Origin: Polytrichum commune
Taxonomy: Eukaryota; Streptophyta; Polytrichopsida; Polytrichales; Polytrichaceae
Assembly (NCBI GenBank): GCA_950295325.1
Contig: OX485808.1
Span: 41,627,180 to 41,687,179, forward strand
Direction of reading: 5' to 3'
Length of the DNA: 60,000 nt
Shown: positions 31,385 through 43,090 of the stretch, in pieces
Layout: the number at the start of each line of letters is the position of its first letter
Numbering within the stretch: position 1 is the stretch's first letter
The notes under the pieces: generated by a model
The model's input: only the letters and a program-made list of their open reading frames with translations
Told to the model about the DNA's origin: nothing
Databases searched by the model: none
Program-made: the position numbers and the translations under genes

Positions 31385-32964
31385 AATTTTATTTTATTTT
31401 ACAAATTTTGCCTTCTAGTGAATGTCATGTCGAATTGAGCAGGATCGTGACAACAAAGTTGAACGTCTTGCCCAATTTGACAACCCTACTTGAACCTATG
31501 CCCAAGTCACCCCAAACATGTTCCCACCTTGCACATGTCATCACTTGCATGTCTTCTCAACAAATCCTTCAAATGTTTCAAACATCTCCTCGGTGAATGC
31601 TTCCCTCATGTGCCAATCCCTTCACCAAATCTCCCACTTCATGGTCTCCATCACCACGCAAGCCCAAATTTTTGAATTTGTTAGCTAACATCTTCTAGTT
31701 CACTTCTTAAGTTGAGAGGTTAGCCACACTCTTCATTGTTGCCATTGTTTACAATAATATTAGACTTTGCCTTTTGTTGTACATTGGTTTTGGTCATGTG
31801 CAATTGTTGTCCAAAAGTATAATTTACTTGGGTTGCTTTTGTTGGGTGCAAATTGTAGGTGCCCATATTATTTCTGTTGGTTTGGTAATGGTGCCCTCCA
31901 ACAACAACAACAACAACAAAAACAAAAACGCTTGAATGTGTTGCAAAGACCTCAACCATCAATTGGAGACAATGCGGTTTCACCAATGCTACATATTGAA
32001 GGGAAACCAACCAAAACTAAGGATGCAATGCCAAAACTTTCCCTCGTTACACTAGCATTGGTTGATTTCCCTTCAATTTATAGCACTAGCCAAATTTGTT
32101 TATCATGATTGTTGGCCAAGTTGTACCCCTTTAAAGTCTTGCCTTTGGATGAATTGCTTGTGGTTTTGTATTGGTAGGGGCATTTTGTAAAGCTGCAAGC
32201 ATGCATGGTTTTTTGGTATAGGGTGATTGATATAAGGTCTGGGTGTATTATGACTTATGGGTGCAACACTCTAAGTACCTTGGATTGAAAAACTAAGAGG
32301 TGTTTCAATGCTTTGTATTTGTGAAGCAAAGGTTTTTCTCTCCCCCTTGTAGTTAGCATTCTCTCCTAGCAAATATATCATTCCTCATGTTCTAGCCATA
32401 TTTGGATGGCTTGACCACAACTTGTTTGCATAATGTCTACTTTGTTGAACCCAATATATTGTATCATTTTCCATGGGCCCTCTTACCATGCCTACGACTT
32501 GATATTTTTCATTTTTTGGTCATTTGTAGGGGCTTTAGCTCCTGCCACTCATGCCCTTGATAATGGTGTTGGCACTTCCGAGCCTCATGTTGCTCCTATG
32601 ACATAAACTACAAGCGGAAGAAATCTTATGAGGGTAATTGTGTACCACAAGACACTTGGCCTACAAAATTGCCATGGGCCAAAGTTGGTGATAGGGGAGG
32701 ATGGTGGTATACACTAGGTTTTTACTTGATGTGCATAGAATTTGAGGGAAGGAAAAGGTCATGGGTTCCTTGATGAACCACTCAAGTTGCCAAAAGGCAA
32801 AATCTACTATAGTTGGTGTATGTGATAGTGACCTATACCCTGTCTCTAGAAATTGCACTTGTTTAAAAACAAAGCCATTAACCAAGTCACTATTGTGGAA
32901 GCTTGAAAATAGTGAAACCACAAACAAATAAATAGAATCAATTTGTTTGTTTGTTCATAGTGCT
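31385..32964. other. No clear feature; possible decayed 5' part of the following hAT gene
   Basis: A transposase N-terminus would be expected here given the pseudogene that starts at about 32,965, but I cannot recognise a BED finger. A CAA repeat (31,899-31,920) gives a polyglutamine run in a 113-codon frame with no other recognisable feature. Confidence 0.35.
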
Positions 32965-34270
32965 AAAGGATGGGTGTCCAATTTCCGATTATAAGGGCAT
33001 GAAGAAGCTATATGAGTTCCTACATGTCCCAACTACCTTAGGAAGCTTTGGTCCATAGGCACGTGATGGGGAATGGTTGGATGGGTGTTTGACAATGTGC
33101 CATGGATATAATCCAAAAGGCAAGGGATATTTACGTGTCATGTCATGAGGTGACAATGCTAGGTAAGCAACCATGGGTGTCCATACATTTCTACATGATG
33201 CCAGAGTGGTAGTGTACTCTTGGTGTTGTTGGTTCCGAAGAGGTTGGTAGAAGGTGCTACTATCGATAATTTGAAGGCCGTTTTCCTAGCCCTTGAGGAA
33301 CATAGGGAAGAAATTCATTCATTTTGGCATTGTCAATGTTCCATGGTGCGTGTATCAGAAGCATTGTTTACCTTTGATGGTTACCTTTGGTTCATTCATG
33401 ATAGGTGTTCGTTGTATGAGTCAAAGGAGCAATTCAGTAGTGCAGACACTTAGCAACTTTCATTTGGTGTCCATAATTGAGGATATGTTTTAGTCACTCA
33501 ATAATCACTTCGCTCAATCTAATTAGAGATGCCAAGTGCTTGTAGATGTAGTTGATATCGTGGAAACACAAGACAATCATTTGCTCTACAATGAAAGACA
33601 TGTTAAATTTTAGTGTTTGCCCCCACCAAGTGTGTAATCAATGAATATTATTCTTCAATGGTCTTGAAAATGCATCAAAATTTATAAATATCGTTTAAAA
33701 AAAATTAAAGTTAGGAACAACCTTGCATTGTTGACTGACCTTGAGTGCATCATTGCATCGGCTTGCTTGATACTAGTGATGCATGTACTTGACAACTTGA
33801 TCAAATTTAGCAAAGCTTGCAATTGCTTCATAGGTGACACAGTGGCCGTAGTCAAGACACGTCAAAGGGATGTGTATAGTCAATATGTTGATCCCATGTG
33901 TGCCTTCACACTAGATTGTGTGCTCCGGTGTTTCAAAGATATTGTGTGCAACACTTTGAAGCATGTCGTGACTATGTGGATGCCCTATGTGAACAACACC
34001 GATGACAACTTGTCCATAAGGGTGATTGGTTCCACCATTATGATGGAAGTAAAGTTGCAAGGATATGATGAGTATCAAATGATAACACCATCCTTGCTTA
34101 TGGCCACCTCATCCTTGGTGCAACATCAATGTTGCCAAATATGAGTGAAAATTGTTGAAGAGCTTGAGAATCAATGTCCTTTTCTGAGGTGGTGGATGCC
34201 CTCAAAGTTGTGTAACCAATACACTAGGTTTTGGCCACATGTGTGCTCTCAATATATTCCCATTTGTATT
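32965..34270 (+). pseudogene. Decayed hAT transposase (ZNF862-like group)
   Basis: Homology jumps between frames in the order expected for the family. First comes PISDYKGMKKLYEFLHVP (about 32,975). Next is LLVPKRLVEGATIDNLKAV (33,220 frame), then FMIGVRCMSQRSNSVVQTLS followed by IIEDMF (frame ending 33,493), which corresponds to the conserved GVHCMAHR..L region with an acidic position after it. A stop-riddled LVDVVDIVETQDNHLLYNER stretch follows where the family has the N.L..V.TRW segment. Then IKFSKACNCFIGDTVAVVK and SQYVDPMCAF (33,728-34,144), and VEELENQCP with NQYTRFWP after 34,145. Several frameshifts and stops make it non-functional. The C-terminal dimerisation motif is not found downstream. 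This is a different copy from the 17.4-kb hAT element and keeps a part that one lacks. Confidence 0.8.
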
Positions 34271-35164
34271 ACCAATGTGTTCCCAATAAGTTTCCGGTTA
34301 CATTCCCAAACATGTTCCCAAGCACATACCCAAAGCACTCTCCATACATTCTTGATAGTTTCCATTGGATCTCATAAAGCCATTCATAGTTCCAAATCAA
34401 GCCTGAGGCCCCAAAATTATCAATGTTGTATTAATGGCCCATTATTGGCAATCGGACAGGTACTTGTCGTTTGATGATGCATTTGCAACTTGGAAACAAG
34501 TGAAGGATAGGTACGCCATGCTTGTAGAAGGCAAATTGCATTTCCATTTTGAATCGATAAGTAAGGCAACTTCCATCGCTAATGTCTATTTTGAGTTGGA
34601 TTTTTTTGGTGACCAATTTAGCATGTTTGTGTCTTTTCTGAGTAACCTCTTTGAATCTTATTTCTATAATGCGCGCCATTTCTAACACATCCTTTCCGAT
34701 TATGCTTATATTTTAAGAAAAATACTAAAGTATTCATTGTGGGTTGTGCTACACTTGGTATATCTTAGGCCAGCTAGGTTTCAACCCTCCAGCAATGCTT
34801 TGAGAAATCATTTTGTGTTGATTTTTTGGTGTAATGCAAGTGGAAGTGAAAGAGTTGTTGTTTTTTGCCATTACCTTGTTGAAGTTTGGGGGGAGATAAT
34901 GTGTTGGTCGCCAAATACTCACATAGAATAGCAATGATGTAACATGAACCCTCCAACTACAATGTTAGCGCACTCACCAAATTTCCACATTTGAGAAAAT
35001 TTGGGGATGCTTGAAACCTCTTACCCTTTCGTACTTTTTCCCAATGTTTTTATGTTTTTATGTTTTTTGTTTTTACCACTATGCAACATTTATTTACCCT
35101 TTGTAGCCTTTTTAACAACATGAAAAAGGTCAATATGTTTATGCTACACTAGTTATCCCAATTA
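34271..35164. other. No recognisable gene or element
   Basis: An 84-codon plus frame (34,434-34,685) and its antisense are both open. It may be the remainder of the hAT gene but carries no motif I can assign. Confidence 0.4.
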
Positions 35165-35290
35165 GCACGTGTTATTACTTAGAGTTACACAATGCAATAA
35201 CATCTCACTCAAGAGTTCAATTTTTACTACCGGAGTTCAATAGATTATTCGGACATTGTAGAATATGAATGACTTTGCTTGATAAAATGT
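35165..35290. mobile_element. Family D MITE, left-end fragment
   Basis: Preceded by TA. GCACGTGTTATTACTTAG, AGTTACACAATGCAATAAC and TGACTTTGCTTG match the first 120 bp of the 10,436 copy; the right end is missing. Confidence 0.7.
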
Positions 35291-35370
35291 AGTCCGATCT
35301 CGTCATATATATAGATAAGGTGCCCAATCATGAAGAGTGACCACATAAGGCCCACATACCTTATTTGTAT
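35291..35370 (+). repeat. Family L right-end fragment
   Basis: TGTAGTCCGATCTCG, AGGTGCCCAATCATGAAGAG, GCCCACATACCTTATTTG. Confidence 0.5.
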
Positions 35371-35639
35371 TTGGAACACCCAATAAAGACTCCGCATGAT
35401 GCACTATCTATCCAGCTCATATTTCTCCACAAATTCGGAGCAATTCAATGTGCGAGTACTAACCCCGAAACAATGGGAGTTGTTAACGTCATCTAGTCCC
35501 TGAGTACTTTGAAGGTCCTGTGATGGATAAGGAAGGAAAATGAATCCCACAACAACAATTAAGGTAGACAACCCTGAAATGGTTGATTTTTTTTCCCAAC
35601 TAGCCCACTTCTCCTAGGACATGAAACACGCGGTTAGCC

Positions 35640-35935
35640 TGAGATTGTAAGCAATTCAAATCGAGGTTAAAACCAATTTCCTCATGATTTTCAGAGCTTG
35701 TATGAACATCTCATTCATCATCAACATGAAGATTTTCATGCTCATTAAGTGGTCTTATAGGTCCCCCCCTCCACCCTCTTATGTTAACTATAATGCCCAT
35801 GAAAATTATCATAGTTTTAGCATGTATTCCAATCTCTTTTAAACACGTGTCCTTTTGGTATTCATTCTTGGAGGGACACCTAACCACATACCACTCAAAT
35901 ATAGGTGTCTTAATAAGGAAAGTAACTGGAATAAG
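35640..35935 (-). repeat. Family C copy, reverse orientation, with L-type TIR
   Basis: ATGAAACACGCGGTTAGCC, GATTTTCATGCTCATTAAGTG, CATGTATTCCAATCTC, AACACGTGTCC and CATACCACTCAAATATAGGTG then ATAAGGAAAGTAACTGGAATA. The outer end is the same inverted terminus as family L, which links the two families. Confidence 0.7.
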
Positions 35936-36134
35936 GGTTGTCAACCTTAAGTTTAGACTCAATAGGTACTCCAACTCCTCAAGCTTTGTGGGAGATTTTT
36001 GCAATACCTAAGTTGCAAGTCACAAGTGAAGTTTTGAGTGGCTAGCCTAGACCCCACTAAGTTCCAAAATGCATGACCACTCATAACAATCTTCATAGGA
36101 TTGTAGTGTCATTTATACTAAGGGCCATGCAACA

Positions 36135-36490
36135 CATCGGGGATACCGGACCCTAAAAACACCGTCCCGGTTAGCTAACCCTATCATAACACTAATTCTT
36201 TGTAAAACACATGCAACTATTTGTGTTTGGATAGGAGAGGTTTAAGCAAAAAGGTTAACGCTAACTCGGTCCCACTTTGACATTTTTGTTCACTCCTCAT
36301 CCATCCCCCCCCCCCTTTATTCAAAAAGACACTCTTAATTTTATCTTGTCATCACCTTATCCCCTTTCATTTAACTTATAATTTGACATCCAACCAAGAA
36401 CACAAAGTGGATATCCAATCAACTAAAGGTGCATAACATTTTCTTCAGGAGATAACTTGTGATCTTCAAGCACAAGAGGTGAAAAGGCAT
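36135..36490 (+). repeat. Dispersed repeat H, copy 2
   Basis: Aligns with 8,230-8,575 (AACCCTATCATA, GAGGTTTAAGCAA, TTAATTTTATCTTGTC, GGATATCCAATCAACTAAAG, GTGCAT). Confidence 0.5.
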
Positions 36491-38091
36491 GATGGATCTC
36501 GTATTAGAGACCAAGGAAAATGATTATGATTCTATTTGTTATATTACAGATGAACTACATCAACGTTTAAGCTACTCAATTCTCTTGAATGGCCTAAACC
36601 TTGTGTGGATCAAATGAAACAAAACCAGTGCAAAGAGTAAACCCCAAAACAACTAGGCAGGAAATTGGAGGCCGATTCGGTGTGTGTGTGGGGTTTTCTT
36701 TCTTCTTCTTTTTAGTTTTCTTTTCTTTTTCTTGGGGGGGGTGGGGGGGTTGTGGTCTTTCTTGCCCAGGTGTGTTGTGGCCAAGGAACCGAAGTGTTGA
36801 AGGACACATGAAATAAACAAGCAGTCTAGTGCTTGACTGGAATTTTCACTGATGAAGGGAGGGAGGGAGGGAGAGGGAGAAAGGGAAGGGAGATATTGAT
36901 TGCCACCCCAGTTATTATAGCTGGGAGAAGGGACCTCAAAGTTTGTTGCAACTCGAGTGGGGGCATGCCTGTTTTGTGTGTCTCCAAAGCATGCATCTTA
37001 TAACCCAACACATATATTTCTGGGTTTGGCCCGGTGCCTCCGACACCCCTGGGTGATGGAAAAAACCAATTTATCACGACTGAAAGAAGATGATCCAACT
37101 TACAGCGCCCCCTGCCACGCTCTTACACACTCCCCAACCGAATGCCCCCCCCCCCCCATTCAAGGTAAAAAAGCAGGGGCCAGGAACACTGGAAGGAAGG
37201 GAAAAAGGGAATAGGGAAAAGAAAAGGGGAAAAAAAGACTAGACCTGGGCACTGCCCCCCACCACAGCAGCAGGTCCCTGATGATTCTAATTATCAGCCA
37301 CCTGGGTATGAGTAACAGGTTAGCATATTGAGCGGCTTGCATGCCAATCCAGAGGGGTGAGTCCAAGCCCGAGGCCGCAGAAATCCAAAGGATCTACTTA
37401 CGTAACATGTAAGTAAGTTATTAAGCTATTGGTGGATCCAGGAGGAATTTTACCTTTGAATTCTACTGGGAAAAAAAGATACTGCACAAGGGACAACAAT
37501 GGCCGATCCCTACTACTCTATGTAACTCCATACCCACCACGGCCACAGGCGGGGCTGCTACCTCCCTCCTCATCGCTCTGACACCCACACATACTAAACC
37601 TCGCATCCATCTGTTTACCACTAATTATCGTCCTCCCATGATTTAGTGTGCATGGTACTCATAATCCCCGAAACACGCGCACTATTTTTTGCCAACATCT
37701 CAAGATTAGTGATCTTTTCTTTTTAAACTGAGTGATGCTGAATTTGTGAGTACCATGCTCGTTTACCATACATTTCAGGGACCTTAGTGTGTTCTCTAAG
37801 GTGTTTGCAAAGTGCGTGAGGTGGAAGAGGCCTCTTCTTCTTTGTCGGCGCCATTCATTCATGAGGCGTCTCCTAACACTAAGAAATCGAAGAGAGCTTG
37901 CATTGAGAGTTTTTGGCACTGGCACTTTGCAACACTGAAACCTTAGATTTTTTTATGGTGGCAATTATTTTCATAGCAAATAGAAATTTAGTATCACCTT
38001 CACTAATTTCCCACACACGCACTATCATCCCACCCTTACTAAATGGGATATAATAAGTGTAGTCCCATTTTTATGAACGGGGAGATCTAAC
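36491..38091. other. Low-copy stretch with simple repeats, no gene call
   Basis: Richer in GC than average and free of the window's dispersed repeats. It holds a T/C-rich tract with G7 runs (36,695-36,750), (GGGA)n at 36,856-36,876, C13-14 at 37,145-37,158 and an AGGGAAAA-rich tract (37,190-37,230). A 48-codon plus stretch at 37,801-37,946 reads like protein (rich in E, S, K; ends before TAG), but the antisense frame is also open. No family recognised. Confidence 0.4.
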
Positions 38092-38322
38092 CACTACACC
38101 AAATTCTTTACTTAGCATCACCAATTCTATTTGTCTTGCTTAATACTAATTGTAAACTCTCCCGTGTAGTTTCACCAACACGAAATGTTAACCTAACATT
38201 ATTTGTCATTCCTTGTAAAATTAAATGAAAAAATGGTTATCATATCATTGAGTGTGTTTTTCATCCAAATTGCATGTCATTCATGACAATAGTTCACCAC
38301 AAAAACGTGAGGATGCAGATTA
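38092..38322 (+). mobile_element. Family F CACTA-like element
   Basis: Starts CACTACACCAAATTC and continues CACCAATTCTATTTGTCTTG, ACTAATTGTAAA, GTTAACCTAACATTATTTGT and CATTCCTTGTAA. The right end is poorly preserved (TTACACCAAACTGAAAGTG). Confidence 0.7.
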
Positions 38323-38513
38323 CACCAAACTGAAAGTGAGCACAACACCATTATCGAACGTAGGCGTTCGATTACGAAAAGTGGCCGAATAACCCCCCGC
38401 ACACTACAACAAACTCCCTTTACTCACCCCCCACATCATCATCACCATCATCTCCCAATGATGATGTTATTTTGGCGCTCTAAGTGGCAGCCCAATCGCA
38501 GCTTGAAGGAAGT

Positions 38514-38594
38514 GGTGCAGCAGCAGCAGCAGCAGGAGGGAGGGAGGGAGGGAGGGAGCAGGGAGGGAGGGAGGTGAGAGGAGGAGGAGGAGGC
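38514..38594 (+). repeat. (CAG)n-(GGGA)n-(GAG)n compound microsatellite
   Basis: Five to six CAG units, then GGGA/GGAG repeats in two blocks and a GAG tail. The G-runs could form quadruplexes. Confidence 0.9.
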
Positions 38595-38778
38595 ATCAAT
38601 CAACAGCCGATCAATCGGCCATGCAGGATCCCAGCGACAAGAGAAAAATCATCAATCAAGTGACAAGAGAAATCCACTTAATTGGGTTGCGGCTGCAGCC
38701 AGTGCAGGCAGGCAGGCAGGGGCCTGTGTAGTAACCTGTGATCCAAGCCTACTAGGGCTAGGCCTCGCTCCCTTGCTC

Positions 38779-38811
38779 TTCCCCTTCCCTTCCCTTCCCT
38801 TCCCTTCCCTT
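38779..38811 (+). repeat. (CCCTT)n microsatellite
   Basis: Six CCCTT/TTCCC units. A 142-codon plus frame starts in it and runs into the tandem array, so it is not a gene. Confidence 0.9.
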
Positions 38812-38939
38812 ACTGCTGCTTCTACTTATGAGCTCTCTTACATGCATGGAGGATGGTTTGGCGGAAGTTGTGGACAAGATTGGAGGAATGATCCTCACCC
38901 GCACTGGGCAGCCTCTGACACGGTCCCCCCCCCGCTCCC

Positions 38940-41060
38940 CCGCTTCCTTGCGTGTTGGACCAGTCCCGACGTGTGGGGTTATTATGACCCATCAACCCCA
39001 CAGTATCAACGCTCCGATGCCCACCTTTATGGAGAACGCGAGTCGACTTGCCGGCCGGCCTCTTGTCGATCATTTCTTCATAACCAACCAGCCCCGAAAC
39101 TCGTGGGTAAAAAGAATGGGTTGTGGGTGGTAGGAGGATTGAACGCATCGCGCGGGCACTTGGAGCGCGACGGTCCCTTGTCAAGTTACCATGATGTTTG
39201 ATTTGTATTAGTGATTGTGTTATGAGCACGATGGCATGTTCCTCCCTGCTTGCATGGTGGACCAGTTTGACACGTGGGGTTAGTATGATCCATCAATCAA
39301 TAGTGTCAACGTCATGTTGCCCAGCTTTATGGAAAACGCGAGTCGACTTACCGGCCGGCCTCTTGTCGATGATTTCTTCATAACCAGCCCAGTAACTCGT
39401 GGGGTAAAAAGAATGGGTCGTGGGTAGTAGGAGAACTGAACCCATCGCACAGGCACTTGGAGCGCGACGGTCCCTTGCCAAGTTACCATGATGTTTGATT
39501 TGTATTAGCCATTACGTTATGAGCACAATGGCATGTTCCCCCCCTGCTTGCATGTTGGATTAGTCCGATGTGTGGGGATATTATGATCCATCAATCAACA
39601 ATATCAACATTCCGATGCCTAGCTTTATGGAAAACAAGTTACTAAGTTGTCGATTTCATATGTAACTCATGGGTAAAGGTTTTCATGGGTAGAAGAACTT
39701 TACCCATCACGTGGACACTTTGAGCACATCGGTCCCTTGCCAAATACCATGATGTTTGATTTGTATTAGCCATTACGTTATGAGCACAATGGCATGTACT
39801 CCCCTGCTTGCATGTTGGACCAGTCTGACGTGTGGGGTTATTTTGATCCATCAATCAACAACATCAACGCTCCGATGCCTAACTTTATGGAAAACGAGTT
39901 ACCGAGTTGTCGATTTCATAACAAGCCCGTAGCTTGTGGATACAACATCATGGGTAGAAGAATAGACCAAACTACCATGGTATTTGATTTGTATTAGCAA
40001 TTACATTATGTGCACAATGGCATGTTCCCCCCCTTGCTTGGATGTTGGATCAGTCCGACGTGTGGGGTTATTATGATCCATCAATCAACAATATCGACGT
40101 TCTGATGCCTAGCTTTATGGAAAACGAGTTACTAGGTTGTCGATTTCATAACCAACCCGTAACTCATGGGTAAAGGTTCATGGGTAGAAGAATCCATTGT
40201 GCAAACACTTTGAGCACAACGATCTCTTACCAAATTACGAGGATATTTGATTTCTATTAGCAGTACATTATGAGCACAATGGTATGGTCCCCCTTACTTG
40301 CATGTTGGGACTAGTCATGTGGGGTTATTTTGATTCACCAATAAAGAGTGTCAAAGCTCGGATACCTAACTTAATGAGACAAGTTATTGGGTTGTTGATT
40401 TCATAACCATACCGTAACTCATGGGTAAAGGTTCATGGCACCTAAGGTAGGAGAACCCATTGTGGACACTTTGAGCACAACGGTCCCTTACCAAATTGCC
40501 GTGATATTTGATTTGCATTAGCAATTACGTTATGAGCACAATGGCATGTTCCCCTCTCCGTGCATGTTGGACCGGTCCGAAGTGTGGGGTTATTTGGATT
40601 CGCCAACAAAGAACGTTGAAGCTCCAATACCTAACTTAACAAGACGAGTTATTGAGTTGTTGGTTTTATAACAAACATGCAACTGCTAGGTAGAAATTCA
40701 TAGCACCTAAGGCAGAAGTGCCTATCGTGGATTCGTGGACACTTTGAGCGCAACAATTTCTAACCTAACCCAAATAAATTATCCAATATTTTACTTGCAT
40801 GGCAATTATGTTATGAGCACAATGGCATGTCTCCTCTCCTTGTATGTTGGATCACTCATTTGTTGGGTTATTTTGATCATCAACAAAGTATCAACGCTCT
40901 AATGCCTAAGTTATTGAACCGGGATGTCCATTTTATAACCAACCCGTAACTAATGGGTAAAGTTCCATGGCACCTAAGGTAGCAGTGCCTATTGTGGATA
41001 TTTTGAGCACCATGGTCTCTCACCTAACCCAGACACATAATCCAATTGATTTTTGTTAAG
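38940..41060 (+). repeat. Eight-unit tandem array, 230-303 bp units
   Basis: The landmark GTTGGACCAGTCCGACGTG (with variants) begins near 38,953, 39,256, 39,554, 39,814, 40,044, 40,304, 40,566 and 40,846. Each unit then has GTGGGGTTATTATGATCCAT, CAACGCTCCGATGCC, TTTATGGAAAACGAG, CGATTTCATAACCA, GGACACTTTGAGC and GCACAATGGCATG. Units 1-2 are longer and GC-rich, with an extra CGACTTGCCGGCCGGCCTC block; units 6-8 are the most diverged. In several units a plus frame gives DVWGYFDPSIN and MPNFMENE, but it is broken by stops. Confidence 0.92.
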
Positions 41061-41169
41061 GGCACAATGACAATATGATCACATGAATAAGAACATATCT
41101 AAAATGCTCAAAAAGTCACAAACCTCCTTTGATCCTACTTGTTACATTGAGCCCTCAAAGTATGCTCAA

Positions 41170-41470
41170 CAACATTGTGAGGTGTATGCATATGTTACAC
41201 AATGGTCTACAAATTGACTAACTTTGTACACAAATGACACTTGGCATTAGTATGCTCAATGATATCCTGCATACCAAGATGTTAACACATGACGCTCTTC
41301 ATTAGTATGCTCAATGGTATCTCTTCCCCTTGGATATTCAAATGCAAAAGTATCATATCAAGTATCCCAGTGTGCTACGCTAGTTGTCATGATGTAAACA
41401 ATATTCCACTTATAAAAGTTACTTATGTTGATGAATAGCATCATGTTGACAACTACACCAATCCTATTAT
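41170..41470. mobile_element. Fragment related to the 19.24-kb and F elements
   Basis: GTACACAAATGACACTTGGC is the complement of 19,458-19,478. CTACGCTAGTTGTCATGATG and ATCATGTTGACAACTACACC form a short inverted pair near 41,390 and 41,445. AGTATGCTCAATG..ATC occurs twice (41,250 and 41,310). Confidence 0.55.
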
Positions 41471-42170
41471 TTTGGGCCACACTGAATTATTTTCCTAAGA
41501 AAACTTATGTGGGAGATTATTATATTTTGTGATACTTATGTCATGTAACTAATATTCAATGTGTTGGTCGGAAGTCTTCATGAAGACTTAGGGGAAAACC
41601 TAGGGTCTTGGACCCACGTTACTTCCACCTTTACTAGAAAATTAATGTGGCCCACTCTAATTATTTCCACGCTAATTTTCCACCCACAATATTAGGGCAA
41701 TTTAGTATAGTGGCCATGGCATTTTGAAACCTCTAGGCATCTAGTTTAGATCCTTTCGCAAATAGTGAATGCAACACTAAACACCATAAAAAAATTCCAA
41801 GTAAAATAGGAAATGGACTCACAATTCTTCCTTGGATGTAGTAAAACTGAAGCTGCCCCGGCCCCTGCCAGTTACCATGACTGTAAGGCTGGGTATTCTA
41901 GTTTGAGCACCCAAGAATAACCTATTGTGGGTATATGTATTAAAATCACAAAAGCCTGTTGGACTGTGGGATATGTGATCATGTTTTCAACCGATTTCTT
42001 TTTAGAGTATAAAATAGACCTCCAGTGATTTGAGATGAATATGGGTGTGTTTTCTATGGAGGCCACTCGCCCACCATAGTCTAGTGGAAATAAAGACAAC
42101 TCCCCCACATTTAGATGTAATATGATGGAGTAGGGTTCATATGTGTCAACTATACTAAATTGTCCAATTT
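41471..42170. other. No recognisable gene or element
   Basis: Ordinary AT-rich sequence. Confidence 0.4.
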
Positions 42171-42352
42171 GTGTGGGTTATTATTCGCACTTACGTGTTT
42201 CTATAATGTTTTTATTGACATTATCATCCTTTACCAACTAAATTATATCATATTTTATGGTGTGCATACTAACTACTTATCTTATTTGGGTAAAAAGTGA
42301 TATTCTTGGTGAAATGTTATAGCAATGCGTTACTCCAAATTGCAACCCGCAC
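42171..42352. mobile_element. Family D MITE, copy 5
   Basis: 182 bp. GTGTGGGTTATTATTCGC at the left; AATGCGTTACTCCAAATTGC and AACCCGCAC then TA at the right. The interior TATATCATATT..GTGTGCATACTAACTAC matches the 5,132 copy. Confidence 0.8.
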
Positions 42353-42719
42353 TATTTAGAAAAAAGGGTAGCTACTCTCATCTTCTCAATTCCTGGCCCA
42401 TCTACTAACCTCCTCCTCCTCCTCCTAAACCGGTCTTTAATCCTTTAGCAACCAACACTTGTAGGTTAGGTTAATAAATGCTTTAGTGGGCGCATGGAAG
42501 TCCAACGATCCGTGCCCATGGCCCTCCACGTTCTAGTAGGCCACTGGAATGTGGTCGATTGGTGGCTTGTGGTAATCTACATGGAAACACCTCAAACCCA
42601 CTATTATCTAGAATATAGTGGGCAAGCGGTCTACATGCAAACTCACATTACATACACCAAAGTGTGTTATATGTATTATGACACAATTGTCGATGACTAG
42701 GTGTCCGTAGACCCAACCT

Positions 42720-42995
42720 CGCCATTTTAGAGTGAAATGATCTATGTACATAAGGAACCTTAAGTCTAAGTTTAGTAAGACTTAAGACTTCTAAAAGTAT
42801 CTCCTAGATACTATGGATAGAGAAGGATAAGACTAGGAGTTCCTTTGGGGATATAAAAGAGAGAGCTTGGGGGGGAGCTCTCAAGGATTATGCAATCTTG
42901 CTTGCGTAATGTGCTTCTGATTTTTGTATTCATTTTGTACCCGTATTGTAACAATATGATGCACATGTAATACTTTATTCACTAATAGCATGCAC
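42720..42995 (+). mobile_element. Possible solo LTR
   Basis: Layout like a plant Copia LTR: a segment rich in CTTAAG motifs, then GGGGATATAAAAGAGAGAGC (TATA-like, about 42,850), AGCTCTCAAGGATTATGCAATCTTGCTT, and a T-rich region with TTTTGTATTCATTTTGTACCC. No tRNA primer-binding site, no second LTR and no 5-bp duplication found, so boundaries are guesses. Confidence 0.35.
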
Positions 42996-43008
42996 TTACT
43001 GATTGACT

Positions 43009-43090
43009 TAGGGCCACTTTACACAGAGACCAAGAGCCATGACCATGAAAATCTAAAGGCCGTTCAAAATCATCCAAATGCACCTCACAT
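43009..43090 (+). repeat. hAT-like TIR end, unpaired
   Basis: TAGGGCCACTTTACACAGAG and AGAGCCATGACCATGAAAAT resemble the left end of 49,042-49,550. I see no partner end nearby. Confidence 0.45.

Noticed and set aside
33220-34474. Several separate short genes
   Set aside because: Read together they are consecutive, frameshifted pieces of one hAT transposase.
38773-39229. Overlapping 142-codon plus and 135-codon minus open frames
   Set aside because: They start in a CCCTT microsatellite and end in the tandem array; both strands are open because units 1-2 are GC-rich, and later units are full of stops.
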